From the NCBI GenBank assembly GCA_030159075.1, contig BROG01000905.1:1-64000 (forward strand): DNA of 64,000 nt, in the 5' to 3' direction. This document shows, piece by piece, positions 33,255-43,881 of the stretch (position 1 is its first letter; every line of letters starts with the position of its first letter). The notes beneath the pieces were generated by a model. It had not been told where the DNA came from. It worked only from the letters and a program-made list of their open reading frames with translations, and did no database searches. This DNA comes from Atrina japonica (taxonomy: Eukaryota; Mollusca; Bivalvia; Pterioida; Pinnidae). The position numbers and the translations under genes were made by a program.

Positions 33255-36200
33255 ATGTACAACTTGAGAAGAAATCCAAACAGAATGCCGTCCCCATCAA
33301 ACATTGAGCAACTGCAAAGTGACAACTCTAACCTAAAGCAGAGGCTGCAGGAGCTTAAGGAAGCCCATGGAGAAAAAGCTAATCAGCTGCAGCAAATGCA
33401 GAATAGAATACATGAGCTGGAGGCTGCCGCACAAACCCAACCTGTACCCACATCTGCCCCGCAGGAACCGGTAGTGGAGCAGACATCTGCTAGAGGAGGA
33501 ATGAGGCCACCCGTCCCTCCCCTCGAAAAGTATGACGGAACCACGCCAGTAACTCAGTGGTGGCTGACTTTTATGGCCTCCATTAGTCTGCATGAGGTCA
33601 ACGGAGCAAAGGCCATTGAGTTACTCCAGTTTTACCTAGCAGGGATGGCCCGACAGTGGTTCCTTCACCTGGAGGCATCAAAAAAGAGGACGTTGGATCT
33701 GGTGAGACAGGCCTTATTTGAACGGTTTAAACCAAACACACCAATATCATTTAACCTCCTCCAAATTAACCAGCGACCGATGGAGAAGGTGGATGAGTAC
33801 ATGTACCGGGTACAGAAGCTCGCAGCAGAATCCACAATTGCTGAGGATGTTATCACCTTCTTTGCCAGAGAGGGGCTTCATGAGCGACTGCGAGTAATTG
33901 TCGTCCCCCAGAAACCAAGGACCCTGGAACAATTGAGGGAGCAGGCATCTTCAGCAGAAAGTGCTATCTCGGGCACAACAACGAATAGCACTGACTCCCC
34001 AAACATAGCCGCAGCCATAAGTGAAGGGGTACAGACTGCGGTAGATGCGGTCATGAAAACAATGGAGCAGAAATTGAGCCTGGCATCTAGGGAGGTGGCT
34101 GCTATAGATGTCTCACAAGGAGCACCTGGATTACCCAGCGGATATTGGCAGGGCCCTCGGATTTCCCAGCAACAGCAACCCACCGGGAGCCAGAATTGGA
34201 GCCGCCAGCCTTCCCAGCAAAGACCGCGGAACAGAGTCGCCACCCAGCCCAACCAGCCTGTCCAAACTGCAAGCCAACCAGACCATGTGTGTTTTCGCTG
34301 TGGGGGGGAATTTTCTTCAACTTGGTACAGTGGGTACAGTCTACTGATCTTCTTTGCCATCTTGACCCTTCCTATATGTAGTGCAGCAGACAGCAAACTT
34401 AGGACTGATGTCATGGGAAACAGTATACAACGTATAAATTATGGTGTGATGTTTAAACAAGACTCTATCCTGGCTCTTTCTCAAGAATATTGGTTGCACA
34501 CATTCCAGTTGCAATTACCAAACCGTATTAAGACCACAACGGTTTCTAAATGTTTGCAAAACACAACTTATTGTTATACTTTAAACAACTTGATAAATTT
34601 CATTCATGCCTTACATGTTGAGACAGAATCCCATCTTAACGAGGCCATATCAGCCATTAAGTCACTGGTGCCACAAAAACACCCAAAGAAAAATAGTAGA
34701 CATCGTAGGTCACTACTGCCATTCATTGGGGCATTGTCCAAAGGATTATTCGGGACAGCCACAATGGATGATGTGAACCTTCTATCCAATCATATGAATG
34801 TTCTGAATAAGCGAACATCACAGTTAGCCTTGGCTATGGAACAATACGGTTCCCATCTTTCTTCCTTTATATCTGTAGTTGACCAGAGAACATCAAACTT
34901 GCTTAGGGGTATCAAACTAAACTCTAAAGCTATTGATGATGTGGCTAAAGCCTTTGAAAATAACCTAGTTAACCTACAAAATGCATTGACCAACATATCA
35001 ACTATTCTGATAGCTCAAGTTAACAAGGGTAACATTTTAAGGACTACTTTAGATAAAGCTCAGGCAGCAGTTCAGTCACTAGTAGAAGGAAAAATTTCTC
35101 CATTTCTTTTACCCAAAGCTAGTCTAATGAAAGTCATTCGTGGAATTTCTCAACTGTTAGAAAAGTCTTATCAGGGATTTTACCTATCGCACACTAATCC
35201 AGAATACTATTACTTACAAGCTCATTTCCTCTATGCTCGCTATTATGGTAAACTTTACCTTACTATAAAGTTCCCTATTTCAACTAACAAAGTACCTTTA
35301 CAGCTGTACAAGGTCATTTCACTTCCAGTACCTGTTCACAGCACCTCATCTCATTCTACTCAGCTGTTATCTCTTCCTGACTACTTTGCTATCACCAGTC
35401 ACCATGATCACTACACCTCACTGTCCGCGGCGGACCTAACTAACTGCATAAAAGGATCAACAGTTCTCTGCAATTTTAATATACCGCTTACACCTGTCAC
35501 AGTACCAGATTGTACGGTGGCTCTCTTTTCTAATAATGTCGAACAAATAAAAAATCTATGTAATTTCCGATTTATACGAAATCATCTGAAGTCTAATTTG
35601 ATAGAACTATCACCTACCTCTGTGTTAGTATATGATATAAAGAACTTAGCATTGGACTGTCCTGATGAGAAGAAAATAATTAAAGGATGCTCTTTTTGCA
35701 TCATTAAGGTACCATGTAAGTGTTCCTTGTCTACCAACTCCCTCTATCTACCACCAAGGTTGGTCAACTGTTATGGGTCTACGCAAAACATGTCTAAAAT
35801 TCATCCTTTCAATCTTGCCTTACTCCAAGAATTTTTTAATGATAGCAAGTTAATTTCACTTTTTGGTGACACTACATTCCCATCACCTATTGATCTCGAA
35901 GTCCCATCATTCCAAATGTATAATCATTCCTTCACTCAGATGCTAGTGGATGATCACAATTCACATTTGAGTTTAAAGAAAATGGCAGTTGCAGCTAAGA
36001 AAAATGAAAAAATCTTCAAAACCTTGGCAGAACCTTTAATCGATGGTCAAATTCAACTCATAAGTACTTGGCCAGATACAAATGCTATCTTAGTCTTTTC
36101 TACTATGGGTGTGGCGGCCATTGCTATTGTTATGTGTGTTTTAGCTTTGTGTAAAATTCGTCAGCTATCTGTTACCCTATTAGTCTTACAACAGGTAGTC

Positions 36201-36488
36201 AATGTTAAATCACAAACTGTCCCCTCCTTTATCTATAACAATAAAAATCCTACTACAGAATCAGTGGTAAGTGTTCCAGATACCCTTGAGCAACTGTTAT
36301 CATCAGAAATCAATTGGTCCCATGCTATTCTTGTCGTTAGCATAATTGTAGCAGTGATTTTGGGTAATTGCATTTGGTTCTTATGCAAATCAAGACAACG
36401 CAGAAAGAATACTGTTGTATATTTAGAACTAACTTCGGGTGGGGCATGCGTCATGATTCCTTTACTGCACCTGCCCATCCTATTATAA
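33255..36488 (+). CDS. gag-env: Gag-Env fusion protein, 1077 aa
   Basis: One uninterrupted frame from the first ATG after the primer site. Residues ~15-60 are a coiled coil. ~90-250 are a gag core with QWW (101-103), R-Q-W-F (133-136) and F-E-R-F. ~290-342 are Gln/Pro/Arg-rich. C346-x2-C349-G-G opens a zinc knuckle that is cut off. From residue 352 the frame is an envelope glycoprotein: hydrophobic leader 361-378, furin-type R482-H-R-R485, then a fusion-peptide-like stretch (486-506, with the F-x-G-x-L-x-K-x-L-F-G-T pattern of baculovirus F and errantivirus Env), heptad-like region ~505-600, a Cys-rich ectodomain, and hydrophobic segments 944-967 and 1023-1045. Gag builds the particle; such Env proteins drive membrane fusion. 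Pol is wholly missing. The ORF has no break despite diverged flanking repeats. Separate Gag and Env origins are visible; how the fusion would be expressed is unknown. Confidence 0.85.
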   Translation: MYNLRRNPNRMPSPSNIEQLQSDNSNLKQRLQELKEAHGEKANQLQQMQNRIHELEAAAQTQPVPTSAPQEPVVEQTSARGGMRPPVPPLEKYDGTTPVTQWWLTFMASISLHEVNGAKAIELLQFYLAGMARQWFLHLEASKKRTLDLVRQALFERFKPNTPISFNLLQINQRPMEKVDEYMYRVQKLAAESTIAEDVITFFAREGLHERLRVIVVPQKPRTLEQLREQASSAESAISGTTTNSTDSPNIAAAISEGVQTAVDAVMKTMEQKLSLASREVAAIDVSQGAPGLPSGYWQGPRISQQQQPTGSQNWSRQPSQQRPRNRVATQPNQPVQTASQPDHVCFRCGGEFSSTWYSGYSLLIFFAILTLPICSAADSKLRTDVMGNSIQRINYGVMFKQDSILALSQEYWLHTFQLQLPNRIKTTTVSKCLQNTTYCYTLNNLINFIHALHVETESHLNEAISAIKSLVPQKHPKKNSRHRRSLLPFIGALSKGLFGTATMDDVNLLSNHMNVLNKRTSQLALAMEQYGSHLSSFISVVDQRTSNLLRGIKLNSKAIDDVAKAFENNLVNLQNALTNISTILIAQVNKGNILRTTLDKAQAAVQSLVEGKISPFLLPKASLMKVIRGISQLLEKSYQGFYLSHTNPEYYYLQAHFLYARYYGKLYLTIKFPISTNKVPLQLYKVISLPVPVHSTSSHSTQLLSLPDYFAITSHHDHYTSLSAADLTNCIKGSTVLCNFNIPLTPVTVPDCTVALFSNNVEQIKNLCNFRFIRNHLKSNLIELSPTSVLVYDIKNLALDCPDEKKIIKGCSFCIIKVPCKCSLSTNSLYLPPRLVNCYGSTQNMSKIHPFNLALLQEFFNDSKLISLFGDTTFPSPIDLEVPSFQMYNHSFTQMLVDDHNSHLSLKKMAVAAKKNEKIFKTLAEPLIDGQIQLISTWPDTNAILVFSTMGVAAIAIVMCVLALCKIRQLSVTLLVLQQVVNVKSQTVPSFIYNNKNPTTESVVSVPDTLEQLLSSEINWSHAILVVSIIVAVILGNCIWFLCKSRQRRKNTVVYLELTSGGACVMIPLLHLPILL

Positions 36489-36774
36489 ATTCACATCTCC
36501 AACTATAACAAATCTGACAGTTTCCACATTCCCAACTTTTGAATTATATGCTGAGTGGTCTCCCTTTAGTGTGATGGATAAGTTATCCAATAAGTCAATA
36601 TCAATTCCAAAAACAATAAAAATCGACTATTTTGTACATCGCAAGGTTATCAAAATCCTTAGGCATCCCTTTTCGGCTCATGTTGTCATAATTCATCAAG
36701 GTTATGCCCTCATATTGAGGCCACCTAGTAATCGAAGTGACAGTGACATGCTTGTTGATAATTTTCTTTGAAAG
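36477..36774 (+). other. Open frame overlapping and following the Env stop
   Basis: In the +1 frame an open stretch continues past the Env stop (36486-36488) to a TGA at 36772-36774, with a plausible mix of residues (Y-A-E-W-S-P-F ... H-V-V-I-I-H-Q-G-Y). It could be a small overlapping gene or part of a tail lost by a frameshift. Only its openness supports it. Confidence 0.3.
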
Positions 36775-37075
36775 TCTCTAAGATAAACAAGTATATTTTG
36801 GACAAGTTGTCTTTCAAACAGGACTTGCAATTTATGTTTCTATTTGATCTCTTCAAAGCGTATATTCAAATGTTGTATAATATTTCTTTATATGATGTGT
36901 ATATGTGTTTTTGTATTCCTTAATTTTGATCACTATGATTATATTTCTTTTTTTTATGACTATCACATGGTTATTCAGTTTTTGTATGATGTTCATATTT
37001 TGTATGACTTATCAGCAGAAATTCATATTGTGGTTTGAAATGACATTTATTTTTGGCTTGGGGACCAAGCCTATT

Positions 37076-37090
37076 GAGGCCAGGGGGGAA
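37076..37090 (+). other. Polypurine tract
   Basis: GAGGCCAGGGGGGAA just before the palindrome B1; position and composition fit a plus-strand primer site. Confidence 0.6.
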
Positions 37091-37093
37091 TAT

Positions 37094-37143
37094 TGTCCGG
37101 TACTCATTTTTAATTTTTCAAAATTAAAAATTAGTAACGGACA
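37094..37143 (+). repeat. Palindrome B1
   Basis: TGTCCGGTACTCATTTTTAA pairs with the closing TTAAAAATTAGTAACGGACA; TG...CA ends. Joined to A2 by TT. Repeated as B2. Confidence 0.85.
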
Positions 37144-37145
37144 TT

Positions 37146-39070
37146 TGTCAGGATGAAATTATTATAAAAAAATAATAATTATTTTTACAACTAAAACTCA
37201 TGGTAATATTTTAATTACTTGAGTTATTTTGGACATAAATAATAATAATAAAGTATCATTCAGTTTATTTGTCGAAATATGGGAAACATGTTTAGATATT
37301 GATTCATCAGAATTAAGTATGAAAATATCTTAATTATAGAATAGATCGTTATAATGTTTGACTTTCATTTCTTTTTTCCCCATGATGTGTTTGTTTGGGA
37401 ATTTGTTGTATTACTTATCTCAAATGCCATTTCCTTCTTTTAGGGGGTAAATGTTTATTTAGTAAATTGTTGAGACACACAGATTGTGTCATTTTCGAGA
37501 CTTGAGAAATTCTTCAATGTCGAGGATATGCTGGCTATTGGAGTTTCCATTAGGCAGTGTTATAATCCCATTATGTAGGGATTAATGAACTTCCCCAGTA
37601 GATAATCTTTTAGTGTCCCCTTATGTACAGGTAAATACCTGAGTTTGGGCTGATAACGTGTGAAAAATGTGATAGCCTTTTCACGTCTTTGAAAATTAAT
37701 ACGCTATGTAGTTTTCATTGAACTTGGAAATAGCATCCGCGGTTACTTGCGGAAATTGGCAATTTCATTGGCTAGGAGTTAAGGATTTTAGGAAAAAAAA
37801 TAGTTACCCCGCACAATCCAAAGTGCGCGTCTGTTCTGGTCATTCCTGTTCTGGTCATTCCTATGCTGACCAGAAATAAATACAGACGTTAATTTTAATT
37901 CAATCTTTCTTGAATTATTTATTTTCCATTTATGTGAAATCAGTTATTTTGGGGGTAACTTTAATCTGAAATTTTCATAAAGTTTGAAGTTAATCTTATT
38001 TGAATTAAATGAAGTCAAAGTAGCGTTTGATGTGCAATTTTCATTAAAGGATTTATATGTTCCTTTTTTTATTATTTTTCCAAGTTTGCATCTTTACGGT
38101 ACTTACGAAATAATTGTATATGTCGGGGACAAACATTATTTGTACAGGTATTTCGTGTCGATTTATCAAATATAGACACATATCTCTTTGTGTTATTTTT
38201 AGTAATTTTCAGTGTTTTGATAGATGCTAATAGTTAAATTTTGTTTTTCTTATCATTGTTCATTTGGTTGTTATAAAATTTACCTTCCTTAAATACTTAT
38301 TAAGTTAGGGCCATTTCACAATTAAGACTATTTAATTTCGGGCTCGGAATGCTACTGATAGATTTAAATAAGACAATTTTTTGTTTACATTTCTTTAGCG
38401 ATTGCGAACCGCCACTTATGTATTTTGTTAGTCTTCGACTAACCAACACTATGGTGATTTTAAATCTGCAGGGCTTGTAAGCATTTTAGAATAATTATTA
38501 ATTGTTCCTGTTTATTTGTAGTAATTTCCAATGGCCTAGATCTTTGTTGAGAACTTATTCTTTAGATTTTATAGTTGGATTTAGTTTGATTCAGTTCTCA
38601 GTTAATTTTGCTGAAGTATAATGCATAGGGTTGTGTTAGGGAATTTATATCTTTTTTTATGAGTAGTTTAGATTTAATATTTGTAGTCCTTCAGTTAAGA
38701 TATTCTTAATCACTTATGCAGACATTTATTTTTGGCTAAATCCGTAGGCTAAGTATCTTAGGTGCATACTTAGACATGCTTATTAAGTTAAACATTGTGT
38801 TAATAATGTTTCATTCAGTGTCTTGATTTATAATTGTATTACTGAGTTGTATGTAGGGTAATATCCCTCACATACTTATTGTATACGCATTTGATTTGTA
38901 CATGTAATCAATTCCTATGCTGGCCAGAAATAAATACAGACGTTATTTTTAATTCAATCTTCCTTGAATTTTTTACAGAGTACTGCAACCAACAGCGCCA
39001 GCTATTTTGTTGCTGCTCAAAGAAGTGTCTGACGATTTAGATTTGAAAAGTTCGTCGACTTCTTTTATTA
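37146..39070 (+). repeat. Long direct repeat A2 (3' LTR-like)
   Basis: Copy of A1 with a 15-bp duplication (CATTCCTGTTCTGGT, about 37842), an extra 12 bp (GACACATATCTC, about 38174) and loss of the splice-donor region at 37920. Ends TTCTTTTATTA before B2. Confidence 0.85.
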
Positions 39071-39074
39071 ATAT

Positions 39075-39124
39075 TGTCCGGTACTCATTTTTAATTTTTC
39101 AAAATTAAAAATTAGTAACGGGCA
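39075..39124 (+). repeat. Palindrome B2, right terminus
   Basis: Same as B1 except the last bases (AACGGGCA for AACGGACA). Followed by the CTTG target duplication. Confidence 0.85.
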
Positions 39125-39128
39125 CTTG

Positions 39129-40800
39129 GAAAGGAGTACAATTTATATAAATAAAAAATACTAAGTACAGTTTATGGGTGTCATAATGTGATGATGTCAT
39201 AGGTTCATTTTTGTTATTTATTTATTTATTTTCTTTTTATCATCAACTTCATATCATTGTTCTTCATTAAAATCATCTGATACACTCATTCCGACTTTCT
39301 GATTTATTTAATTCTGGTTGGGATTGGTTGGCCAGAGCCAAAATCCAAGTGATACGGAACAGAAAAACTATACGATCACACAAATTTATATTATATACCC
39401 GGTGGGTTGATTAATTTATTAGCTATTTGAATAGCATATACTTATATTAAACTACAAACAAAGACTAATTATTTGTGACGTTTGTCACTTTTGACATCGA
39501 CCTTGACCGCCTGCAACATATGTATTAAATTTTTCCCCGCATGTGTGTGTTGTAAGTTGGTTTAGCCCCCCCCCCCACTTTCAATTTTCTTCCGACGCCT
39601 ATATATATATATACTCCGATACACATAATCCGACGGTGCGGAGTAACGTTTTGATTATCATTCCGATTCTACTCACTTACAGTCATGACAAGCTGCATGG
39701 GTAAACATTTTTTTTCCACTGGATACTGTCTTATGTATGGTGTCAAGTAGAAACGATTACTTTAGTGAATTATTTTATAATGCTGTGCTTTACACCCTAC
39801 GATTAAACTCCTCCAGGTTAGGACAGTGTTATATGGGTATTACTGCATCATGTATCTCGATTAGCAGACGCAAATAATTTCAGTTCGAAACGTCCCTAAA
39901 ACAATAAATTTCACACGTGACAGGGACTTCGGCTGAATGGAAACACCTTTAATGCATATATGTAGTTGCACATATTCTATTAATATTCAGACGTTGTTTA
40001 ACTGTCACCTTCTTCTGATCATGTCGCTACCGTCAACAAGATCTACTGACATTTGTCTGCTGTCCGTAGATGTATCAAATTACCTGCCATTGTGTAAATT
40101 AGATTGTTCGTCTCAGGTTAATTTCGTTCTATAGCCAGCGTTTTAATCTTCTTGTAATGTCTGCTTGACTAACAAATTTTAGATATAGAAAACTTAATTA
40201 ATTTGTTGCTGATAGTAATCTTGTAATTTTTCCACGATTCAAGATAACATCGAACTTGTTGTCAAGCTCGCAAATCGGAGCGAAGCCACCTTTGCCAGAT
40301 GATTCGATCCAAGCTCAGTTCGGTCTCCAGACGTTCCCGTGGTAGGTCAGTTCGGTTTCCTAACGTTTCGAACTTGGGTCAGTTCAGTTCCTAAACTTTC
40401 ATATCGTAACGTTTCACCCTAGAGTAACTGCACACGTAGACACGGGTGAATTACACACGTAAACAGCACGGGTTCGACTGCCCCTTTCGGTTGCAGATTC
40501 CTGGCCGGCTAGCTCTTACAGAATAAAATGGAACTAAACAATCAAATTTTGCTTAGACACTAGTACATTTATTAACAAAGAAAAAAAATTACGGAGACAC
40601 AAATTCACAGAACGGACAAAAACACTTCAACAGGTCTAAATTACCTGCCCGCAAGCTTAACAGTCATTCCCAGATAATTCAACCAATTAAACTAGGAAAG
40701 TGGGTGAAAATCAATTGTTAACTGGAGATAAAATCGAATGATGTCATAAATGTTTAAACAAAAAATAAATCTCAAATTATAAATGTAATGGTAAAAATTG
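39129..40800. other. No gene recognised
   Basis: Includes a C11 run (39569) and a short TA repeat (39600). The frame 39937-40134 has no motif. Confidence 0.4.
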
Positions 40801-40801
40801 C

Positions 40802-43106
40802 GTTACGGAGGTTATCATGCAAGTAAAAGACGTGTGAAATTTTTTGAAGTAAGGAATGGTCAATTTTACTCTATTACAAATAAAATAGCATCTAAATGCT
40901 TCCGGATTTTGCAGTACGACTTGGTTCGACTGCACCGGTTTGAAGAAATTACCACAGAATAAGTTTTTCTTTTATGTGTTCACTTTTATTAAATAATTAT
41001 CTTTTTATCAGTTGTTCTGTTTTAATAGTAAACACCTAAAGGGATCTTTAATTACATTCAAAATCTCACCATTGTTTTGCTTTATCTAATATAAGTTAGT
41101 AAATGAATCTACGTCATACCCTGGAGTTGCGGGGTAAATTTTCTTGTGGTTACTAAAATGTAACGGAGGTTATAGCAAATATTGAATTGTTTATTTTAAG
41201 ATGTTAACATCCATAAGTCATTAAAATGTTTCTTGAAAAGCTGAAAATTAAAGCAGAGTTCATTTACTAGTTACACACAAGAGCACAATGTATAATATAA
41301 AAGGTTGTGACGGAGGTTATAACTGGAATTGCTTAATTCATCAGGAACATAAACAAACATTTTTCCAAGATAAGGCAACACAAAATGAAAAAACATATCT
41401 GCTACCAATAGTAACGTCATTTGTCAACACGATCCTCAATTTTTCTTGACATCATCATCATGAATTTCTGAAGATTCGTCCTGTTTTACCGGAAGGTTGG
41501 GGTGCTTTAGACAAAACATGTAATATATTCTCAGGAGTAATCCAAAGTTCATCTTCGTCCACGGGCCATTTAATTTTGCCTTTCTCTGCATGCAATCTTT
41601 TCTTAGTTTTTGTCTTCCTATTCCAATTGCCCTGCTCATAGATGATGTGCACCTATACTTTTGTAATGATTTAGGTAGTATAATTGGATCGTGTGTCTTC
41701 TTCTTTTTCGTTAAGATCGTCTTCAGACCGTGCAACACTGTATTGGACATAAATATGATCCTCTGAACTTCTGATTGCAGTCTTAAGTTTGTTGATTCTT
41801 TCAATTCTCTTTTGAAGAGTTTTGTTTCGTCTTTTCAGGTTGTCACATTTCTTATTAAGTTCTGTGTTTATTCTGTATGCTTTTCGAAGTGATCGTCGAT
41901 AGGTTTTCCTGAAATTGTTTTTCTTGGCAAATGGTAAGCGGACAATTAATGGGTCTGATGGTTGAGTCGACGTTCCTGGTATTGGTTCTGTCGTTTCCTT
42001 GTGTCCTTTCTTGTGTTTTAGGTAGTACCGCATGGACTTCTGGCGCAATTCTTGTCGTCGTTTCTTGAGATCTTTTTCAGATAGCATACCTGAAGGAAAC
42101 ATAAGCATCTCGCTTTCTTTTGGCTTCTTTTTTAAGGTATTCTTCTTTGTTTTCTTTCTTTTTTCTCTCTCTGTACACTCTCCGTAACAATATTTATAAC
42201 CTCCGTAACAAATGATAGTTAGTAGCCCCTTTTTAGGTAAATGCTTTCAACATATTTTGGAATAATGATTTGGTACCAAAGGCTATCACCTCTGTATACA
42301 TTAAGTTTCATCGGATGATTCACATGCCGAAAAAACTCGTCCTAATAGACGAAAGGCCAATTTATTCCGTTACAAAATTGTTAGTACTCACACATTAAAG
42401 TTACCAAAAACAGATAATTTTCTTTAAGATATTATGAATAAGAAAAATACAAATGATCACACAAAAATTATGACCTCCGTGACGGTAGTGTTGAATATGC
42501 AAACTTTCATAACACACCGTTACATGTACTTCTCAATGCTTTAATAATTCAAACACATTAGTAAACAAATAAAACAAATGAAATTCAGAGTGACTTGTAA
42601 TTTGGGTGCTTTTACGGATAAACGAAATTTAAGTATAACTATATAAAAAATTAACTTACCTTTTTATTTATCGATAAATGAATTTACTTTAAACTTTCAT
42701 CCGTCTGCATAGATTCTGACTTCCGGCGGTGTTGTTCAAAATATACTGCGGTTAAAATCGTCCAGAAAGTATTTGTAATATCATTACGGAGGTTAGACGT
42801 TACGGACATTGTCAATATTTTATACAGTTATCCTTGCTTTCTTGTTTTGCATTTGGTATACTCTATTCACGTGTTTCGTCAACTACGTTTGACATATTTT
42901 TGTGCAAATGCGTTACGTAGGTTAGGTTCTTATATGCGACATTATAAAATCTGAAGTATCATCTGTATTTATAATTTACAACATTTATTTACATAACAAC
43001 AACTATTATTTCCAAAGTTTAGATATATTTTGAACACAAAAAGTTGGAATGTATGCAAGCACACACCCATTTTATCAGCTTCTATGGAATTGTTACGGTA
43101 GGTTAG
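40802..43106. repeat. Eight dispersed copies of a 14-bp motif, GTTACGGAGGTTAT
   Basis: Plus: 40802, 41160, 41307 (GTGACGGAGGTTAT), 42783 (ATTACGGAGGTTAG), 42912 (GTTACGTAGGTTAG), 43092 (one extra T). Minus: 42196-42209 and 42470-42483. I saw none elsewhere in the window. They flank and surround the minus-strand coiled-coil ORF at 41.4-42.2 kb, as protein-binding sites at the ends of a transposon, or operator-like sites, might. Confidence 0.7.
41436..42170 (-). pseudogene. Basic coiled-coil ORF, frameshifted, possibly transposon-borne
   Basis: Minus strand. Three consecutive readings in different frames: R-E-R-K-K-K-E-N-K-E-E-Y-L-K-K-E-A-K-R-K-R (about 42100-42165), then the 145-codon frame 42108-41671 with K-K-R-R-Q-E-L-R-Q-K-S-M-R-Y-Y, L-P-F-A-K-K-N-N-F and a long Lys/Arg/Asn coiled coil, then 41804-41436 with a K-Y-R-C-T-S-S-M-S-R ... 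R-Q-K-L-R-K-D block. Very basic, likely nuclear. Similar Lys-rich proteins of unknown function are multiplied in mollusc genomes, as I recall; the order of readings suggests a gene broken by two indels. No enzyme motif. Confidence 0.4.
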
Positions 43107-43817
43107 ACAGTGTTATACGACATCCGAAAAAATGCCCTAGCAATTGTTTACATCTATACATGAATATATAATAGTTTTTATTTAAAAATTACGGTTTTTG
43201 TCTTTTGTTTACAAGAAAAAATAGTGTGATTGAGTCATCTGGCAAGTAGGTATCGAGTAACAAAATTATTGTAATGAAAAAGCGAATCATAATTTTACGA
43301 AAGTTTGGTTCTTTTCCGATGTGCTATGCAAACAAGTCCTAATGGGCAATGATATGACGTCTGTGGATGATTTTGATCCGGACTTAGTAATTAACCTTAT
43401 TCTTTTTACTCATACTTTAAATGTTCTATCAGCGACAGCCTAAGTAGGCAAATGAGCTAATTATGTGGGAATGACTGTTAAGCCTAGGGACACTGAGTGT
43501 ACAATAAATGAGAAACCCGGTACACACCGGAGCACGTTTTATTGGCCACACATTTTACCAAATAAAACAACCACAAATGTAACCAAATTACTTATTAATT
43601 TCATTCTTCCTACAACTAAAGTCTGAAAATGAACAGTAACAATATCTCTTAACCCAAACTATTCCACGTGTATCGTGCACCGTGTTAAGTCAGACGTATG
43701 GTAGTTTAAGAAAAGCACAACTTTATTAAATTATACTAAAATTTAAAAAAACAACAACACTAAGGCAGTTATCACAACGGTTCTGGGATGGTGTGTTGTG
43801 ACGAATTTTAAAACTGA
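43107..43817. other. No gene recognised
   Basis: AT-rich; a short inverted repeat CCGGTACACACCGG at about 43518. Confidence 0.4.
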
Positions 43818-43881
43818 AATAACGATGAAAAATCGAAAGTTAAGTTTGATGTTGTTTATTCGATGTCCAGCAAGCAAGTGG
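43818..43881 (+). repeat. 64-bp direct repeat, copy 1
   Basis: Identical to 44864-44927 (from AATAACGATGAAAAATCGAA to CCAGCAAGCAAGTGG), 1046 bp apart, possibly the ends of an inserted or duplicated segment. Confidence 0.85.

Larger units (their letters stand above)
31330..39124 (+). mobile_element. Retroelement 2: gag-env element with split direct repeats
   Basis: Starts TGTCAGG, ends GGCA, flanked by CTTG at 31326-31329 and 39125-39128 (4-bp target duplication). Order: A1 31330-33212; primer-binding-like TGGTGGAGAATCCGGGTA at 33213; one 1077-codon Gag-Env ORF; purine tract GAGGCCAGGGGGGAA (37076-37090); palindrome B1 37094-37143; A2 37146-39070; palindrome B2 39075-39124. A1 and A2 (about 1.9 kb) are near-identical apart from scattered substitutions and small indels. 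No protease, RT or integrase, so it must depend on another element. The first A joins the internal region directly; B appears only before and after the second A. Confidence 0.85.

Noticed and set aside
33333..34414. Minus-strand frames opposite gag
   Set aside because: Antisense of the Gag-Env ORF, low-complexity composition, no motif.
37984..38175. 63-codon frame in A2
   Set aside because: Not open in A1 on the same strand; inside a repeat.
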